The position numbers and the translations under genes are program-made. 64,000 bases of DNA from Hyphomonadaceae bacterium (GTDB lineage: Bacteria; Pseudomonadota; Alphaproteobacteria; Caulobacterales; Aquidulcibacteraceae): the NCBI GenBank assembly GCA_019636095.1, contig JAHBYF010000004.1, forward strand, positions 102,501-166,500, given 5' to 3'. Of the stretch, positions 50,981 to 59,680 are shown piece by piece; the stretch's first letter is position 1, and each line of letters opens with the position of its first letter. Below the pieces are notes generated by a model. It did not search any database and was not told the DNA's origin. It saw nothing but the letters and a program-made list of their open reading frames with translations.

Positions 50981-51628
50981 TCAATTTCCGTCTGGATCGC
51001 CGGCCGCGGCGCGGGTTTCTCGCATGAGCGCGGCCACCTCCTCGCCCATCGGATCGCCGCTCGCCGCCAAACCATCGGCGACGCCGGCAAAATCAGCGGC
51101 GCTCTTGTTCTGCGAGAGCTTGCGTTTGGCTTCGACACGCTCCGCCGTCAGAGACACGCCAACGATGCCGCGCAGCAGCGCGTCAATGTAGGGCCGTGGC
51201 GCGTCGGCTATTGTCCACGGCTCGGCGCGCCCTTGCTCGTGGGCGCGTGACAGTTCGGCGACAACAGACTCAAGACGACCTGCATCTTCAAACCACTCGA
51301 CCTGGCCGCTGATGTGGACGGCTTCATAGTTCCAAGTGGGGACGGTCTTTCCGTGCTCGGCTTTCGACGGGTACCAGGCGGGCGTCACGTAAGCCTCAGC
51401 GCCACCGAGTACGATGAGGCCCTTGCCTGGGCCCTGCTTCCACTGCGGATTGGCGCGCGCGATATGGCCGGTGGCGACGCGCTTTTCAGCGTCCCACAAG
51501 ATCGGCAAATGCGTCGCTACCGGGACGCCGTGTTCATTGACGGTCACCAACACGCCAGACCAACGGCGTGTGAGACGCGCGATAAGATCGTCCGCGTCGT
51601 CTGTCGCGAAATGCTCGGGGACGTACAC
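50981..51628 (-). CDS. PaiB-type FMN-binding negative transcriptional regulator
   Basis: A 215-residue flavin-reductase-fold protein. Family blocks: MYVPEHFATDDADDLIARL, VPVATHLPILWD, TGHIARANPQWK, AYVTPAWYPSKAEHGKTVPTWNYEAVHISG and LSQNKSAADFAGVADGL. PaiB in Bacillus represses protease and sporulation genes; in proteobacteria the family role is unclear. It starts directly after the stop of no gene on this strand but abuts the sterol desaturase stop (TAG then GTG in the same stretch), giving an operon with 51629-54242. Confidence 0.87.
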   Translation of the reverse strand: MYVPEHFATDDADDLIARLTRRWSGVLVTVNEHGVPVATHLPILWDAEKRVATGHIARANPQWKQGPGKGLIVLGGAEAYVTPAWYPSKAEHGKTVPTWNYEAVHISGQVEWFEDAGRLESVVAELSRAHEQGRAEPWTIADAPRPYIDALLRGIVGVSLTAERVEAKRKLSQNKSAADFAGVADGLAASGDPMGEEVAALMRETRAAAGDPDGN

Positions 51629-52561
51629 CTATTCCGCCGCAACGACGGAGGGCGATGTTCCTTGCTGGCGCTTGGCCCACTCCGCTTTGATTGATGCGGA
51701 CGTCTTGCGCGATCCATCGGGGCTCCAGCCTGGCGGACCGAAAACGTATCCGATCATCTCGCCGAACGATCTTGCGTGTGTCACGTCGCGCCAGATGCCG
51801 AGCCATTCGTGGAAGGCGACGCGGAACGGATTGAAAGTGCCGAGTTGGCTGACGATGCCGTAGTGCGGCTTCTCGTTATCGTCTTCCGGAACGAAGCTGC
51901 CGAACATGCGGTCCCAAATGATCAGCACGCCAGCGTAGTTTGCATCGAGATATTTGGCGTTGGTCGCGTGATGGACGCGGTGATGCGACGGGGTGTTAAA
52001 CACCCATTCGAACGGCCCCATCCGGTCGATCAGCTCGGTGTGAATCCAGAACTGATAGACGAGGCTGATCGAGGAGAACATCAGCACCATGAGCGGCGGG
52101 AAGCCGATATACACGAGCGGTAGCCAGAATATGAAATTGAGGCCCAGCGTACCGGTCCAAGTTTGGCGCAGCGCCGTCGTCAGATTGTAGTGCTGCGACG
52201 AATGATGGACGATGTGGCTGGCCCAGAAGAAGCGGCGCTCGTGCGCGATGCGATGGAACCAATAGTACGCGAGATCTTCGGCAAAGAAGCACGCGACCAT
52301 CACCGGCCACGTCCAACCGAGATTGAACAGCCGGAACTGATAGACGGCGAAATAGGCTAAGACAACCAAGCTGCCGAACGCGATGCCGAACACACGATTG
52401 CCGAAGCCCATAGAAAGACTTGCTGCGCTGTCGCGATATTCGTAACGGCCTTTCTTGGTGAGCTTCACCGCAATCATTTCAATGATGATGAGCAGCACGA
52501 AGCCCGGCACCGCATAGGTGACGATGGGGGGAATTTCGAACGGCGCTGCTGGAGGCGTCAC
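51629..52561 (-). CDS. Sterol desaturase family (fatty acid hydroxylase) protein
   Basis: A 310-residue membrane di-iron enzyme. The eight-histidine motif is visible: HRIAH in the first loop, HIVHHSSQHYN in the second, and HHRVHH further on (about residues 198-203). There are four to five hydrophobic helices. Such enzymes introduce hydroxyl groups or double bonds into lipids or sterols; substrate unknown. GTG start overlaps the stop of the upstream gene (GTGA). It is co-oriented with PaiB downstream. Confidence 0.87.
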   Translation of the reverse strand: MTPPAAPFEIPPIVTYAVPGFVLLIIIEMIAVKLTKKGRYEYRDSAASLSMGFGNRVFGIAFGSLVVLAYFAVYQFRLFNLGWTWPVMVACFFAEDLAYYWFHRIAHERRFFWASHIVHHSSQHYNLTTALRQTWTGTLGLNFIFWLPLVYIGFPPLMVLMFSSISLVYQFWIHTELIDRMGPFEWVFNTPSHHRVHHATNAKYLDANYAGVLIIWDRMFGSFVPEDDNEKPHYGIVSQLGTFNPFRVAFHEWLGIWRDVTHARSFGEMIGYVFGPPGWSPDGSRKTSASIKAEWAKRQQGTSPSVVAAE

Positions 52562-52977
52562 GGCTTATCTCCGCCGCCGCTGAACTCGTTCAGCCAAGCG
52601 GGCGAGTCATCGAGGCGCATGTTTAGCGGCGGGAACCCAGCGTCGGCAAATGTTGCATTCAGCCGCCGCGCTTTGACGTTGAGTTTGACGGCGTTCGCAG
52701 GTGCGAAACGGGCGCTCACGTCCGCCCCCATGACGCGCGCCACCATCACGCGCCCGTCGCTCAGACGCGCAAGCGCGGTGCGTCCATTCTGCGCGATCAC
52801 CGCGCCTTCGACCCGGACGCCCTCGTCATCGGCCAAACGGGTCAACTCACCGTCATCGATCCGCGCAGACATGCGAAAGCCCAACACGGCTGCAACACCG
52901 ATCATGAGCAACACGACCGCCGCTGAGCCGCCCAACTCAATGAGTTCTGCAATGCCGAAGGGATTCTCGAAGTGCAT
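52558..52977 (-). CDS. Hypothetical membrane-anchored protein with NfeD/OB-like tail (139 aa)
   Basis: The product has one hydrophobic segment (ELGGSAAVVLLMIGVAAVLGF, about residues 14-34), then a soluble beta-rich domain (VRVEGAVIAQNGRTALARLSDGRVMVARVMGAD). The OB-like character is only an impression. ATG at 52977 has GGGGA 5 nt upstream, and its start overlaps the DUF3667 stop (TGATG). It is coupled to the sterol desaturase downstream. Confidence 0.68.
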   Translation of the reverse strand: MHFENPFGIAELIELGGSAAVVLLMIGVAAVLGFRMSARIDDGELTRLADDEGVRVEGAVIAQNGRTALARLSDGRVMVARVMGADVSARFAPANAVKLNVKARRLNATFADAGFPPLNMRLDDSPAWLNEFSGGGDKP

Positions 52978-54242
52978 CAATTCCCCGCGAGGCCGAGCAC
53001 AACAACGAGCACTGTGAACACAGTTGCGACAATGTAGGCGAAGTTCACCATGAAAAAGGTCCGCCACGTCGCCGACCACCAACCCAGCGCGTAGGCCCCC
53101 TTTAGGTGGAACCACATATGCACTGGCAGGGCGAGCAACAGCCACGCCGCGCTCCAGCCGATGAAGGGAATCTCACCAAGAAGCACGGCGGTTGAAAACA
53201 AGAGCGCCGCAAACGCCAGCGCATAAAGAGCATACGCCATGTGGTCATAAAGCGTGACCCCGCGTTTCCATAGGAACAGAATCGCAATGAACGGCAGCGA
53301 AAGCGGGGCAAGCAAGAAAGAGAATTTCGAGGCCGCATCCTGGATCTGATAGAGCGCCAAGTCAGGGTTCAGGAATTTTTGCCTGATACGCTGGTTCAGT
53401 TCTTCGCTGGCGCCGCCGAACACAACGAAATTGTCGCTCGAACCGAGTTCACGCACGGCATCCTGCCAAGTCTCGATGTCGTCTTCCGCCGCTGGCGGGG
53501 TTGCCGCTTCTGGTTGCGGGGGCGCCGCGCTCTCGGTTGCCGGCGGCTCCACCAATGGCGTTTCGGAGGCCGCCGTGTCGCCACGATCGATCGTCACTTC
53601 GACCGGCGCATTTGCCGCCCGTTCACGCGCTCTGCGTTCTTCCCGCGCTTGCGCTTCGGCGAGTTGCCGTTCGAGCCGGTCGACTTGCGCTTGCGCTATC
53701 CGCACTGCGTTCTCGCCTAGCCTGACGCCGAGGCCCGCAGGCTCATCCGGATCCGGGTGGACGCGAGCATCCGCGAGTTCGGCTTGCACCCGCGTCAGTT
53801 CCTGGCGCGCTTCGATCAGATCTTGCTGTGTAACTTGGACCTCGTTGTCGCGGATGTTCTGCGGCGGGTTGATCGTCGAGAATGCGAAGAACATCAGGAA
53901 AATCGCGAACAGGAACATGGTCAGCGGCGCGAGGTAGCGCGCGCGTTTGCCGTAGACGTAATTGCGGGTGAGCGTCCCGGGGCGGACGATCAGCATCGGG
54001 ACGGTGCGCCAAGCTTTGGTGTCGAAGTTCCAGACGCCGTACATGAATTCGACGAACACGCCCGTCAGCTTGCGGTTCGGATGCGCATGCTGGCCGCAAT
54101 TGCTGCAGAAGCGCCCAGTGAGCGGCGTATCGCAATTGGCGCAATTGCCGTCGCCTGGCGCGCCGCCTTCACGGCCCTCCAGTGCCGCGCCAACGGCGCC
54201 CGCCGTCGCCAAGGCGCCCGCTGCTTCTAGTTCCCCGCTCAT
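52977..54242 (-). CDS. DUF3667 domain membrane protein
   Basis: A 421-residue protein. A zinc-ribbon with Cys34, Cys37, Cys46 and Cys49 (NCANCDTPLTGRFCSNCGQ) leads into RKLTGVFVEFMYGVWNFDTKAWRTVPMLIVRPGTLTRNYVYGKRARYLAPLTMFLF, the core DUF3667 pattern. A charged coiled coil (about 140-215) and a Pro/Ala linker follow, then four C-terminal helices. Function unknown. The gene starts a unit continuing into 52558 and 51629. Confidence 0.86.
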   Translation of the reverse strand: MSGELEAAGALATAGAVGAALEGREGGAPGDGNCANCDTPLTGRFCSNCGQHAHPNRKLTGVFVEFMYGVWNFDTKAWRTVPMLIVRPGTLTRNYVYGKRARYLAPLTMFLFAIFLMFFAFSTINPPQNIRDNEVQVTQQDLIEARQELTRVQAELADARVHPDPDEPAGLGVRLGENAVRIAQAQVDRLERQLAEAQAREERRARERAANAPVEVTIDRGDTAASETPLVEPPATESAAPPQPEAATPPAAEDDIETWQDAVRELGSSDNFVVFGGASEELNQRIRQKFLNPDLALYQIQDAASKFSFLLAPLSLPFIAILFLWKRGVTLYDHMAYALYALAFAALLFSTAVLLGEIPFIGWSAAWLLLALPVHMWFHLKGAYALGWWSATWRTFFMVNFAYIVATVFTVLVVVLGLAGN

Positions 54243-54274
54243 GGTTCAGAGTCTCCCGCGTGGCGCGGGCCGGA

Positions 54275-54664
54275 TCAAGCCCGCGCGTCGCGGCGCGAGG
54301 GGCCCTCGGCGCCGGTTTCGCCGTCCAGGCGCGGCAAGAACCCCAGTTCGCCGCGGGCCACGGCCGCCGGCTCGCGCCGGGGAGCAGCGGCCGGAGCGCA
54401 TTTCTTCGCATCACAGGTCAACGCTTCCAGGCCCTCGCCTTCCACAGCCAGCGCGGCCAGTCCTTCCGCCTCTTCAATCGTCCGCGCCCAGACATAGATC
54501 GGCGCCACGGCGCTTTCGAAACGGCGGGGCCAGGTCTTGGCCCGGCGGTCGAGGCGGGCTTCCACTACCACGCGCCAAAACGGCATGTGGGCGCGTGCGA
54601 GTTTGACACGATAGAGATACGCCCAAATCCGACTGAGACCGCGCTTCAGCTTCACGAATTCCAC
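54275..54664 (-). CDS. Hypothetical protein (129 aa) coupled to enoyl-CoA hydratase
   Basis: A soluble protein starting MEFVKLKRGLSRIWAYLYR, with AHMPFWRVVVEARLDRRAKTWPRRFESAVAPIYVWART and an Ala/Arg-rich C-terminus. No function recognised. It overlaps the end of the enoyl-CoA hydratase gene by 13 nt on the same strand, so the two are probably translated together. The sequence pattern is coding-like. Confidence 0.6.
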   Translation of the reverse strand: MEFVKLKRGLSRIWAYLYRVKLARAHMPFWRVVVEARLDRRAKTWPRRFESAVAPIYVWARTIEEAEGLAALAVEGEGLEALTCDAKKCAPAAAPRREPAAVARGELGFLPRLDGETGAEGPSRRDARA

Positions 54665-55449
54665 TCCGGCTTGCGCTTCTCCAGAAACGCGGCAAGCCCT
54701 TCACGTCCTTCCGATGATGCACGCCTTTTGGCAATTCGGCGAGCCGTTTCCTTCAAGAGATGGTCATCGATTGCATGCCCAGCGACATGCCGCACTAGCG
54801 CCTTCGAATCCGCAACGGCGCCTGGAGCGGCAGCGAGCGCCAAATCTGACAAATGTTCCATCATCGCAGTCAAACCGGCTTCGTTCTCGACCGCGTACTG
54901 CACCAGCCCGATTTTTTCCGCGTATGCGCCGTCAAAGCCTTCAGCGGAGGCAAACAGAGCACGCGCCATGCGCGGGCCAATCGCCTCGACCACGTAAGGC
55001 GAGATGGTGGCTGGGGTGAGGCCCAACCGGACCTCACTGAAACGGAACTTCGCAGTCTTCACCGCGACAGCGACATCGCACGCGGCAACAAGCCCGCCGC
55101 CGCCACCCATTGCGGCGCCTTGCACGAACGCAACCGTCAGCTGAGGCAGATCATGTAAGTGCTTTAACATGCGCGCGAGCGATAGCGCGTCAGCTTGATT
55201 GTCTTCCTCGGTGCGCTCGCCGCCACGCTTCATCCAGTCAACGTCGGCCCCAGCACAGAAGGTCTCGCCGGCGCCACGAATGAATATGGCGCGCACATGA
55301 TCGGCGCCTTTCAGCGTTTCAAAATGCTCGCTCAGCGCGGCAATCATCAACTCATCGAAAGCGTTGCGCTTCGCCGGGCGGTTCAGCGTGACGACGGCAA
55401 TGCCCTCAGCTGAAACATCTAGGAGAATAGGTTCCGGTTCCAGGCTCAT
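54652..55449 (-). CDS. Enoyl-CoA hydratase/isomerase, methylglutaconyl-CoA hydratase-like
   Basis: A 265-residue crotonase-fold enzyme. CoA/oxyanion elements: AGETFCAGADVDWMKRG (about 60-76) and VQGAAMGGGGGLVAACDVAVA (about 108-128), the acid in FRFSEVRLGLTPATISPYVV (about 137-156). The DVDWMKR and SEVRLGLTPATISPYV segments are those of the methylglutaconyl-CoA hydratase subgroup (leucine catabolism). Its start overlaps the TIR gene stop (ATGA). Confidence 0.87.
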   Translation of the reverse strand: MSLEPEPILLDVSAEGIAVVTLNRPAKRNAFDELMIAALSEHFETLKGADHVRAIFIRGAGETFCAGADVDWMKRGGERTEEDNQADALSLARMLKHLHDLPQLTVAFVQGAAMGGGGGLVAACDVAVAVKTAKFRFSEVRLGLTPATISPYVVEAIGPRMARALFASAEGFDGAYAEKIGLVQYAVENEAGLTAMMEHLSDLALAAAPGAVADSKALVRHVAGHAIDDHLLKETARRIAKRRASSEGREGLAAFLEKRKPEWNS

Positions 55450-56636
55450 GCTGCGGCTCCCAGGATGCGAACAAGAGCGTCGGAGCGCTCTTCTTCCGGC
55501 GTCTCGTAGAGATTGAGCTGTTGAACGCCAGCAAAGAAGTACTCGAAGTCCTCCGGCGGTTCGGCGAACTCGATAAACACCGGCACCAGCTTCTTCTTGT
55601 AGCGATCAGCTAGGTAGATTTCACGCTTCACGTGATCGCTCTCGAATGCCGCTTGCGAGCACATCACGACCACACCGCCAGCGGCCTTAATGGCGCGGAC
55701 GATTTCACCGGCCCAACCGTCGCCCGCGTTGACGCCCTGCTGGTCGAGCCAAAACTTACGGCCAGCGCGCTTGGCGGCCTCCACCAACGGAAGAACCGTC
55801 ATGTCGTTGGCGCGGGCATAAGAAACAAACACCGCGTCGGCGGAAGGCGTCGAACGTCGCGGACGGCGGGTGCGCGGGCGCGGCGGCGTCCGCCGCAATC
55901 CGTCGTCGCGCGCGCCGCTGCGGTTGACGAGCCCAAACACGATCAGAGCGATCACTCCTAGGAACAGCGTGATCGCAAATGCGAAAACCCAGGGCGTCAC
56001 ACCGCTCGGCAAGCCATAGCGTATGCCGAAACTGTCGATACCGCTCACGAGTTCGCGCCAACCTCCGGGCGTCGGGCCGACACGATTAGCTAGATAGATG
56101 GAAACAACCGCGGAAATCGCGAGCAAGCCTGGCAGCAACAAGATCGGATAAAACAGCGCACCTAGACCTACGCCACGCCTCTTCGCATCGACCTCCGCTG
56201 GCGGCGCCGACGGCTGAGAGGGAGGAGGCCCCTCGTGCTCCTCTTCCTCCGATGCGTCCGCATCCGGGGGCGCGCGCACCACCTTCGTGACGGCGTCGGC
56301 GACCTCGTTCCATTTGAACTCGCGCGCCGCTTCGAACGTCCCGTCAATCGCCGGCAAGTCCCGCAAGCCAACCGGCGCAATGCCGTGATCGAGTCTCACG
56401 ACCACGAGCTTGCCTTGCGCCCAGGCATCGAGCGCACGTTGTTCAAGACGCAACCGCGCCGTAGCGAACGTCAGCGCCTGCGAGGCCAACAAGACAAACG
56501 CATCGCCATTGCCGACCGGCTTCAAGGCGGTCTGTCCATCGTCGAGTTCACAGAACTGACCCCGGCGCTCGATGATCCTTTCCAGCGCCTCAGCGGTCTG
56601 ACGGTCAGCGGGGGCGTGGGCCAGAAAAACGGTCAT
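55446..56636 (-). CDS. Membrane protein with two TIR-like domains
   Basis: A 396-residue protein: an N-terminal degenerate TIR-like domain (residues 1-120, MTVFLAHAPADRQTAEALERI and AFVLLASQALTFATARLRLEQRALD), an acidic linker, two helices (about 158-184 and 213-237), a basic Pro/Arg linker, and a C-terminal TIR domain (265-395: DAVFVSYARANDM, RKFWLDQQGVNAGDGW, VVMCSQAAFESDHVKREIYLA). Glu339 in VKREI is at the position of the NADase glutamate. No SD is visible before the ATG. It is coupled to an enoyl-CoA hydratase by a 4-nt overlap, an unusual partner. Signalling or defence is possible, but nothing proves it. Confidence 0.8.
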   Translation of the reverse strand: MTVFLAHAPADRQTAEALERIIERRGQFCELDDGQTALKPVGNGDAFVLLASQALTFATARLRLEQRALDAWAQGKLVVVRLDHGIAPVGLRDLPAIDGTFEAAREFKWNEVADAVTKVVRAPPDADASEEEEHEGPPPSQPSAPPAEVDAKRRGVGLGALFYPILLLPGLLAISAVVSIYLANRVGPTPGGWRELVSGIDSFGIRYGLPSGVTPWVFAFAITLFLGVIALIVFGLVNRSGARDDGLRRTPPRPRTRRPRRSTPSADAVFVSYARANDMTVLPLVEAAKRAGRKFWLDQQGVNAGDGWAGEIVRAIKAAGGVVVMCSQAAFESDHVKREIYLADRYKKKLVPVFIEFAEPPEDFEYFFAGVQQLNLYETPEEERSDALVRILGAAA

Positions 56637-56750
56637 GGGAGGTCTTTAGGGCCCCGACCCCGGGCCCGCAAACCAGCTGCGGCGCCTAGCCCACACTTGT
56701 TCTCATTGCGCCTTAATAATCGCTCCCTATCCTTGGTTTGAAGCCCCGCC

Positions 56751-58547
56751 ATGAAGCCAAGTCTCGCCGAAGCCACCCCCCTAGAAGGCATCCCGCCCGA
56801 CGTCTTGGGCGCGCTCGACGCCGTGTCCGAATGGTTTTCTGTGCCGGCGGGCTGGCCGCTGCTGGCGGCGGGCGAGCCCCCGGACGGGGTTTATTTTTTG
56901 GTCTCGGGATCGCTGGCGGCATTCAAGCCGAGCGGCCGCGGCGGGCACGCGCTGCTGGGTTACATTCGCCCCGGCGAACCGGTCGGGGAAATGGCGATGA
57001 TCGCGCGCGAGCCGCACTCGGGCAGCGTATTCGCGATGCGCGACAGCGAACTTCTCAAACTGCCGCCGAGCGCATTTGATCTGCTCGTGCATGCTCACCC
57101 CGCGATGATGGAACACATTGCCCGCATCATGCTGACGCGCGCACGGGCCGCCGGCAAATCGAGCCCGCGCGCAGATCCCAAAGTCTACGCGATGATCGCC
57201 ACGTCGCCGACGATCGATATCGAGTTGCGCGCGCGCACGCTTCAGGCGGCTTTGAAGCGCCTCGGCGCTCGCGCCGTCGTCATTACCGAATCCGACGTGC
57301 TCGCGATTTCGAGCGAGGGCATGAACAGCGCCTGGTTCGACGCGCTCGAGCAAAAGAACGACGCGGTGTTTCTGGTGTCGCCTATCTCGGATACGCGCTG
57401 GTTCCGGACCTGCATTCGCCAAGCCGACCGCATCTGGTTCTTCGCACGTGCAGATGCGATGCCCTCGACGCCATTACTGCCGCCGGAAGAGCCATCGCCA
57501 GCGCGCCAGTTCCGCCTCATCGACGTCGTGCTTCTCCATCACGGCATGGATCGAAAAGCGGCATCAACGAATGAGTGGCGCCTGGCCTGCGATGCGGCGC
57601 GGCTGTTCCACTGGCGGGGCCTTGAAGATGCCGACGCGGCGCGCTTGGCGCGCGTCATCGCGCGGCGCTCCATCGGACTGGTGCTGTCGGGAGGAGGCGC
57701 CCGCGCCTACGCTCATATCGGCGTCGTGCGTGCGCTTCGAGAGGCGGGGCTCCCGTTCGATGTCATAGGCGGCACATCGATGGGCGCCGTTGTCGCGGCT
57801 TGTGTCGCTATGGGGTGGACCACCGAGGAAATCGAGCGGCGCATCACAAAGGCGTTCGTCGAGACCAATCCCCTCGGCGACTACATCCTTCCGGTCGTAG
57901 GGTTGGTGCGCGGAAGGCGGGTTGATGATCGCCTTGAGGAAAATTTCGGCGAGACGTTGATCGAAGACTTGGAAGTGCCGTTCTTCGCCGTCTCGACCGA
58001 CCTGGTCTCGGGTACGCCGCGCATTCATCGCGGTGGCTCGCTGCGCCGGGCGCTGCGCGCCTCGATCTCGTTACCTGGGATTCTGCCGCCTGTCGTGGAC
58101 GGTGACCACGGACTCTTGGTCGACGGCGCAGTGCTGCGCAACTTCCCGGTTGACACCATGCGCGATCTGCATCGCGGGCCGATTATTGGCGTCGACGTTG
58201 CGCGACGCGATGGCATCGATGTCGAGGACTTCCGCTCGCCACCGGGTTTCTTCGGTTGGATCGCCGCGCATGGCTGGCAAGCAGCACCCCCTATTGCGTC
58301 TTTGCTCATGCGCGCCGCGACACTGACGGTCGATCCGTGGGAAGGACGTTCCGGCGCCGACTTGCTGATCGCGCCGGAAATGCCGGATATCGACATGCGC
58401 GATTGGAAGCGCTTCGATGACGCTGTGACGGCAGGCTACGAGGCCGCAGTCGCCGCGTTGCAGCGCCCGCACGGCTTGTTCCAACAGCCTAAAGATGACG
58501 CGATCGGTTCGCTTGCGGGTTGGTCATCGCTGGAAATCGCCGAATAG
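56751..58547 (+). CDS. Cyclic-nucleotide-binding patatin-like phospholipase (NTE-like)
   Basis: A 598-residue protein with an N-terminal cNMP-binding barrel (about residues 20-140; GYIRPGEPVGEMAMIAREPHSGSVFAMRD) and a C-terminal patatin lipase domain (about 305-470): oxyanion GGGARAYAHIG, nucleophile elbow GGTSMGAV, and the catalytic Asp in VDGAVLRN. This is the bacterial neuropathy-target-esterase-like type that cleaves lysophospholipids. No signal peptide is present. No SD is visible right before the ATG. Confidence 0.92.
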   Translation: MKPSLAEATPLEGIPPDVLGALDAVSEWFSVPAGWPLLAAGEPPDGVYFLVSGSLAAFKPSGRGGHALLGYIRPGEPVGEMAMIAREPHSGSVFAMRDSELLKLPPSAFDLLVHAHPAMMEHIARIMLTRARAAGKSSPRADPKVYAMIATSPTIDIELRARTLQAALKRLGARAVVITESDVLAISSEGMNSAWFDALEQKNDAVFLVSPISDTRWFRTCIRQADRIWFFARADAMPSTPLLPPEEPSPARQFRLIDVVLLHHGMDRKAASTNEWRLACDAARLFHWRGLEDADAARLARVIARRSIGLVLSGGGARAYAHIGVVRALREAGLPFDVIGGTSMGAVVAACVAMGWTTEEIERRITKAFVETNPLGDYILPVVGLVRGRRVDDRLEENFGETLIEDLEVPFFAVSTDLVSGTPRIHRGGSLRRALRASISLPGILPPVVDGDHGLLVDGAVLRNFPVDTMRDLHRGPIIGVDVARRDGIDVEDFRSPPGFFGWIAAHGWQAAPPIASLLMRAATLTVDPWEGRSGADLLIAPEMPDIDMRDWKRFDDAVTAGYEAAVAALQRPHGLFQQPKDDAIGSLAGWSSLEIAE

Positions 58548-58601
58548 GCTGGCGCGCTGGCGTTCGTTTTGTATGGTCCGCCGAAATTCTTAGGGCGTTC
58601 T

Positions 58602-59165
58602 ATGCGATTCTTGTTTCTCGCTGCGGCTCTCGCATTGAGTGCGTGCGGACCTGTCACCAATACAGCCCATACCGACACGGCGTGCGCTCGAAGCGCAACG
58701 CATGACGTGATCTGGTCAACCGAAAGTGCGCCGGACACGATAACGGCGCGCTCAGACGGGCCAACCTGCGAACAAGCGATCGTGACGTTGGTGGTGCGCA
58801 GCTCGGCCGGAGACCCGTTGTGGGCGTTTGCGTCAACCTATTACGACTTGACGATGGGCGGCATTCCGCCAGAGGGCGCGGCCCCTGTGAGCGATGAGCA
58901 GATGGATACATTTCTCGCGGGGTGGGCGGACGTCACGCTACAGCGCTCCAGCGCGTTGCCCGAATGGCGCGCAGGGTTCGACACGCTGAGCGCAAGCGCG
59001 CAGACATTTTCTTACGAAACACCGTTCGATCGCGAGACTTATGAGACGCTGCGCGAGCGCAATATGCCGATGATCTGTTACGCGGCCGCTGTCGAGGCGA
59101 CGCAATGTCTGATTATCGACCCGGCCTCGCATGCGCCGACCATGATCGTGGCCTACGGCCCGTGA
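58602..59165 (+). CDS. Hypothetical lipoprotein, tandem paralogue 1
   Basis: A 187-residue lipoprotein. The signal peptide MRFLFLAAALALSAC puts the lipidated Cys at 15. The mature part has the shared four-cysteine pattern of three consecutive genes: an early Cys, TCEQAI, a late MICY and CLII, with ALPEW between. Function unknown. ATG at 58602 follows AGGGCG. Its stop overlaps the next start (GTGA). Confidence 0.75.
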   Translation: MRFLFLAAALALSACGPVTNTAHTDTACARSATHDVIWSTESAPDTITARSDGPTCEQAIVTLVVRSSAGDPLWAFASTYYDLTMGGIPPEGAAPVSDEQMDTFLAGWADVTLQRSSALPEWRAGFDTLSASAQTFSYETPFDRETYETLRERNMPMICYAAAVEATQCLIIDPASHAPTMIVAYGP

Positions 59166-59680
59166 TACGCCTGCTCGCTCTCGGCGCGTTGTTACTTGCC
59201 GCGTCCTGCTCACCGCAGATGGAACGCTGCGATTTCTCACACACGCGCGACCTCTCCTTCACCGGCGGCGACGCTCCTGATCGCGTCACTGTGCGGACGT
59301 TCGGCGTATCCTGCGACAAAGCGATCGGGGTCTATGAGATCATCGACGGCGAGGGTCACCCAATCTGGGCCTGGGCGACGCCTTTGCCTCGCGCCTTTGG
59401 CGACGTCTTCACGGCTGAAGAGCCGGAACATGTCGAAACGTTCCTCGAAGAATGGTCGCAGCCTGTGATCGCATCGACGCAATCAGCGCCAGAGTGGCCG
59501 CTGCTCGCACCGGGACAGACAACGCTCGACGAACTCACATATGCGGACATCCGCGCGCGTGACTTGCCGATGTTATGCCACTTTTCGGGAACAGCACAGC
59601 AGACCTGCGTGTTCTGGGAGCCTGCGGCCGGGGGCGCAGGACATCTGTTTGATCGAGACGTCGAGGAGACGATGGAATGA
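59162..59680 (+). CDS. Hypothetical lipoprotein, tandem paralogue 2
   Basis: A 172-residue lipoprotein with lipobox LAASC. It shares with its neighbours an early Cys (MERCDF), SCDKAI, APEW, LPMLCH and TCVFWE, so the same four-cysteine domain. GTG at 59162 overlaps the previous stop, and the gene's own stop overlaps the third (ATGA); the frame upstream to 59105 is not used. The family is unrecognised. Confidence 0.72.
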   Translation: MIRLLALGALLLAASCSPQMERCDFSHTRDLSFTGGDAPDRVTVRTFGVSCDKAIGVYEIIDGEGHPIWAWATPLPRAFGDVFTAEEPEHVETFLEEWSQPVIASTQSAPEWPLLAPGQTTLDELTYADIRARDLPMLCHFSGTAQQTCVFWEPAAGGAGHLFDRDVEETME

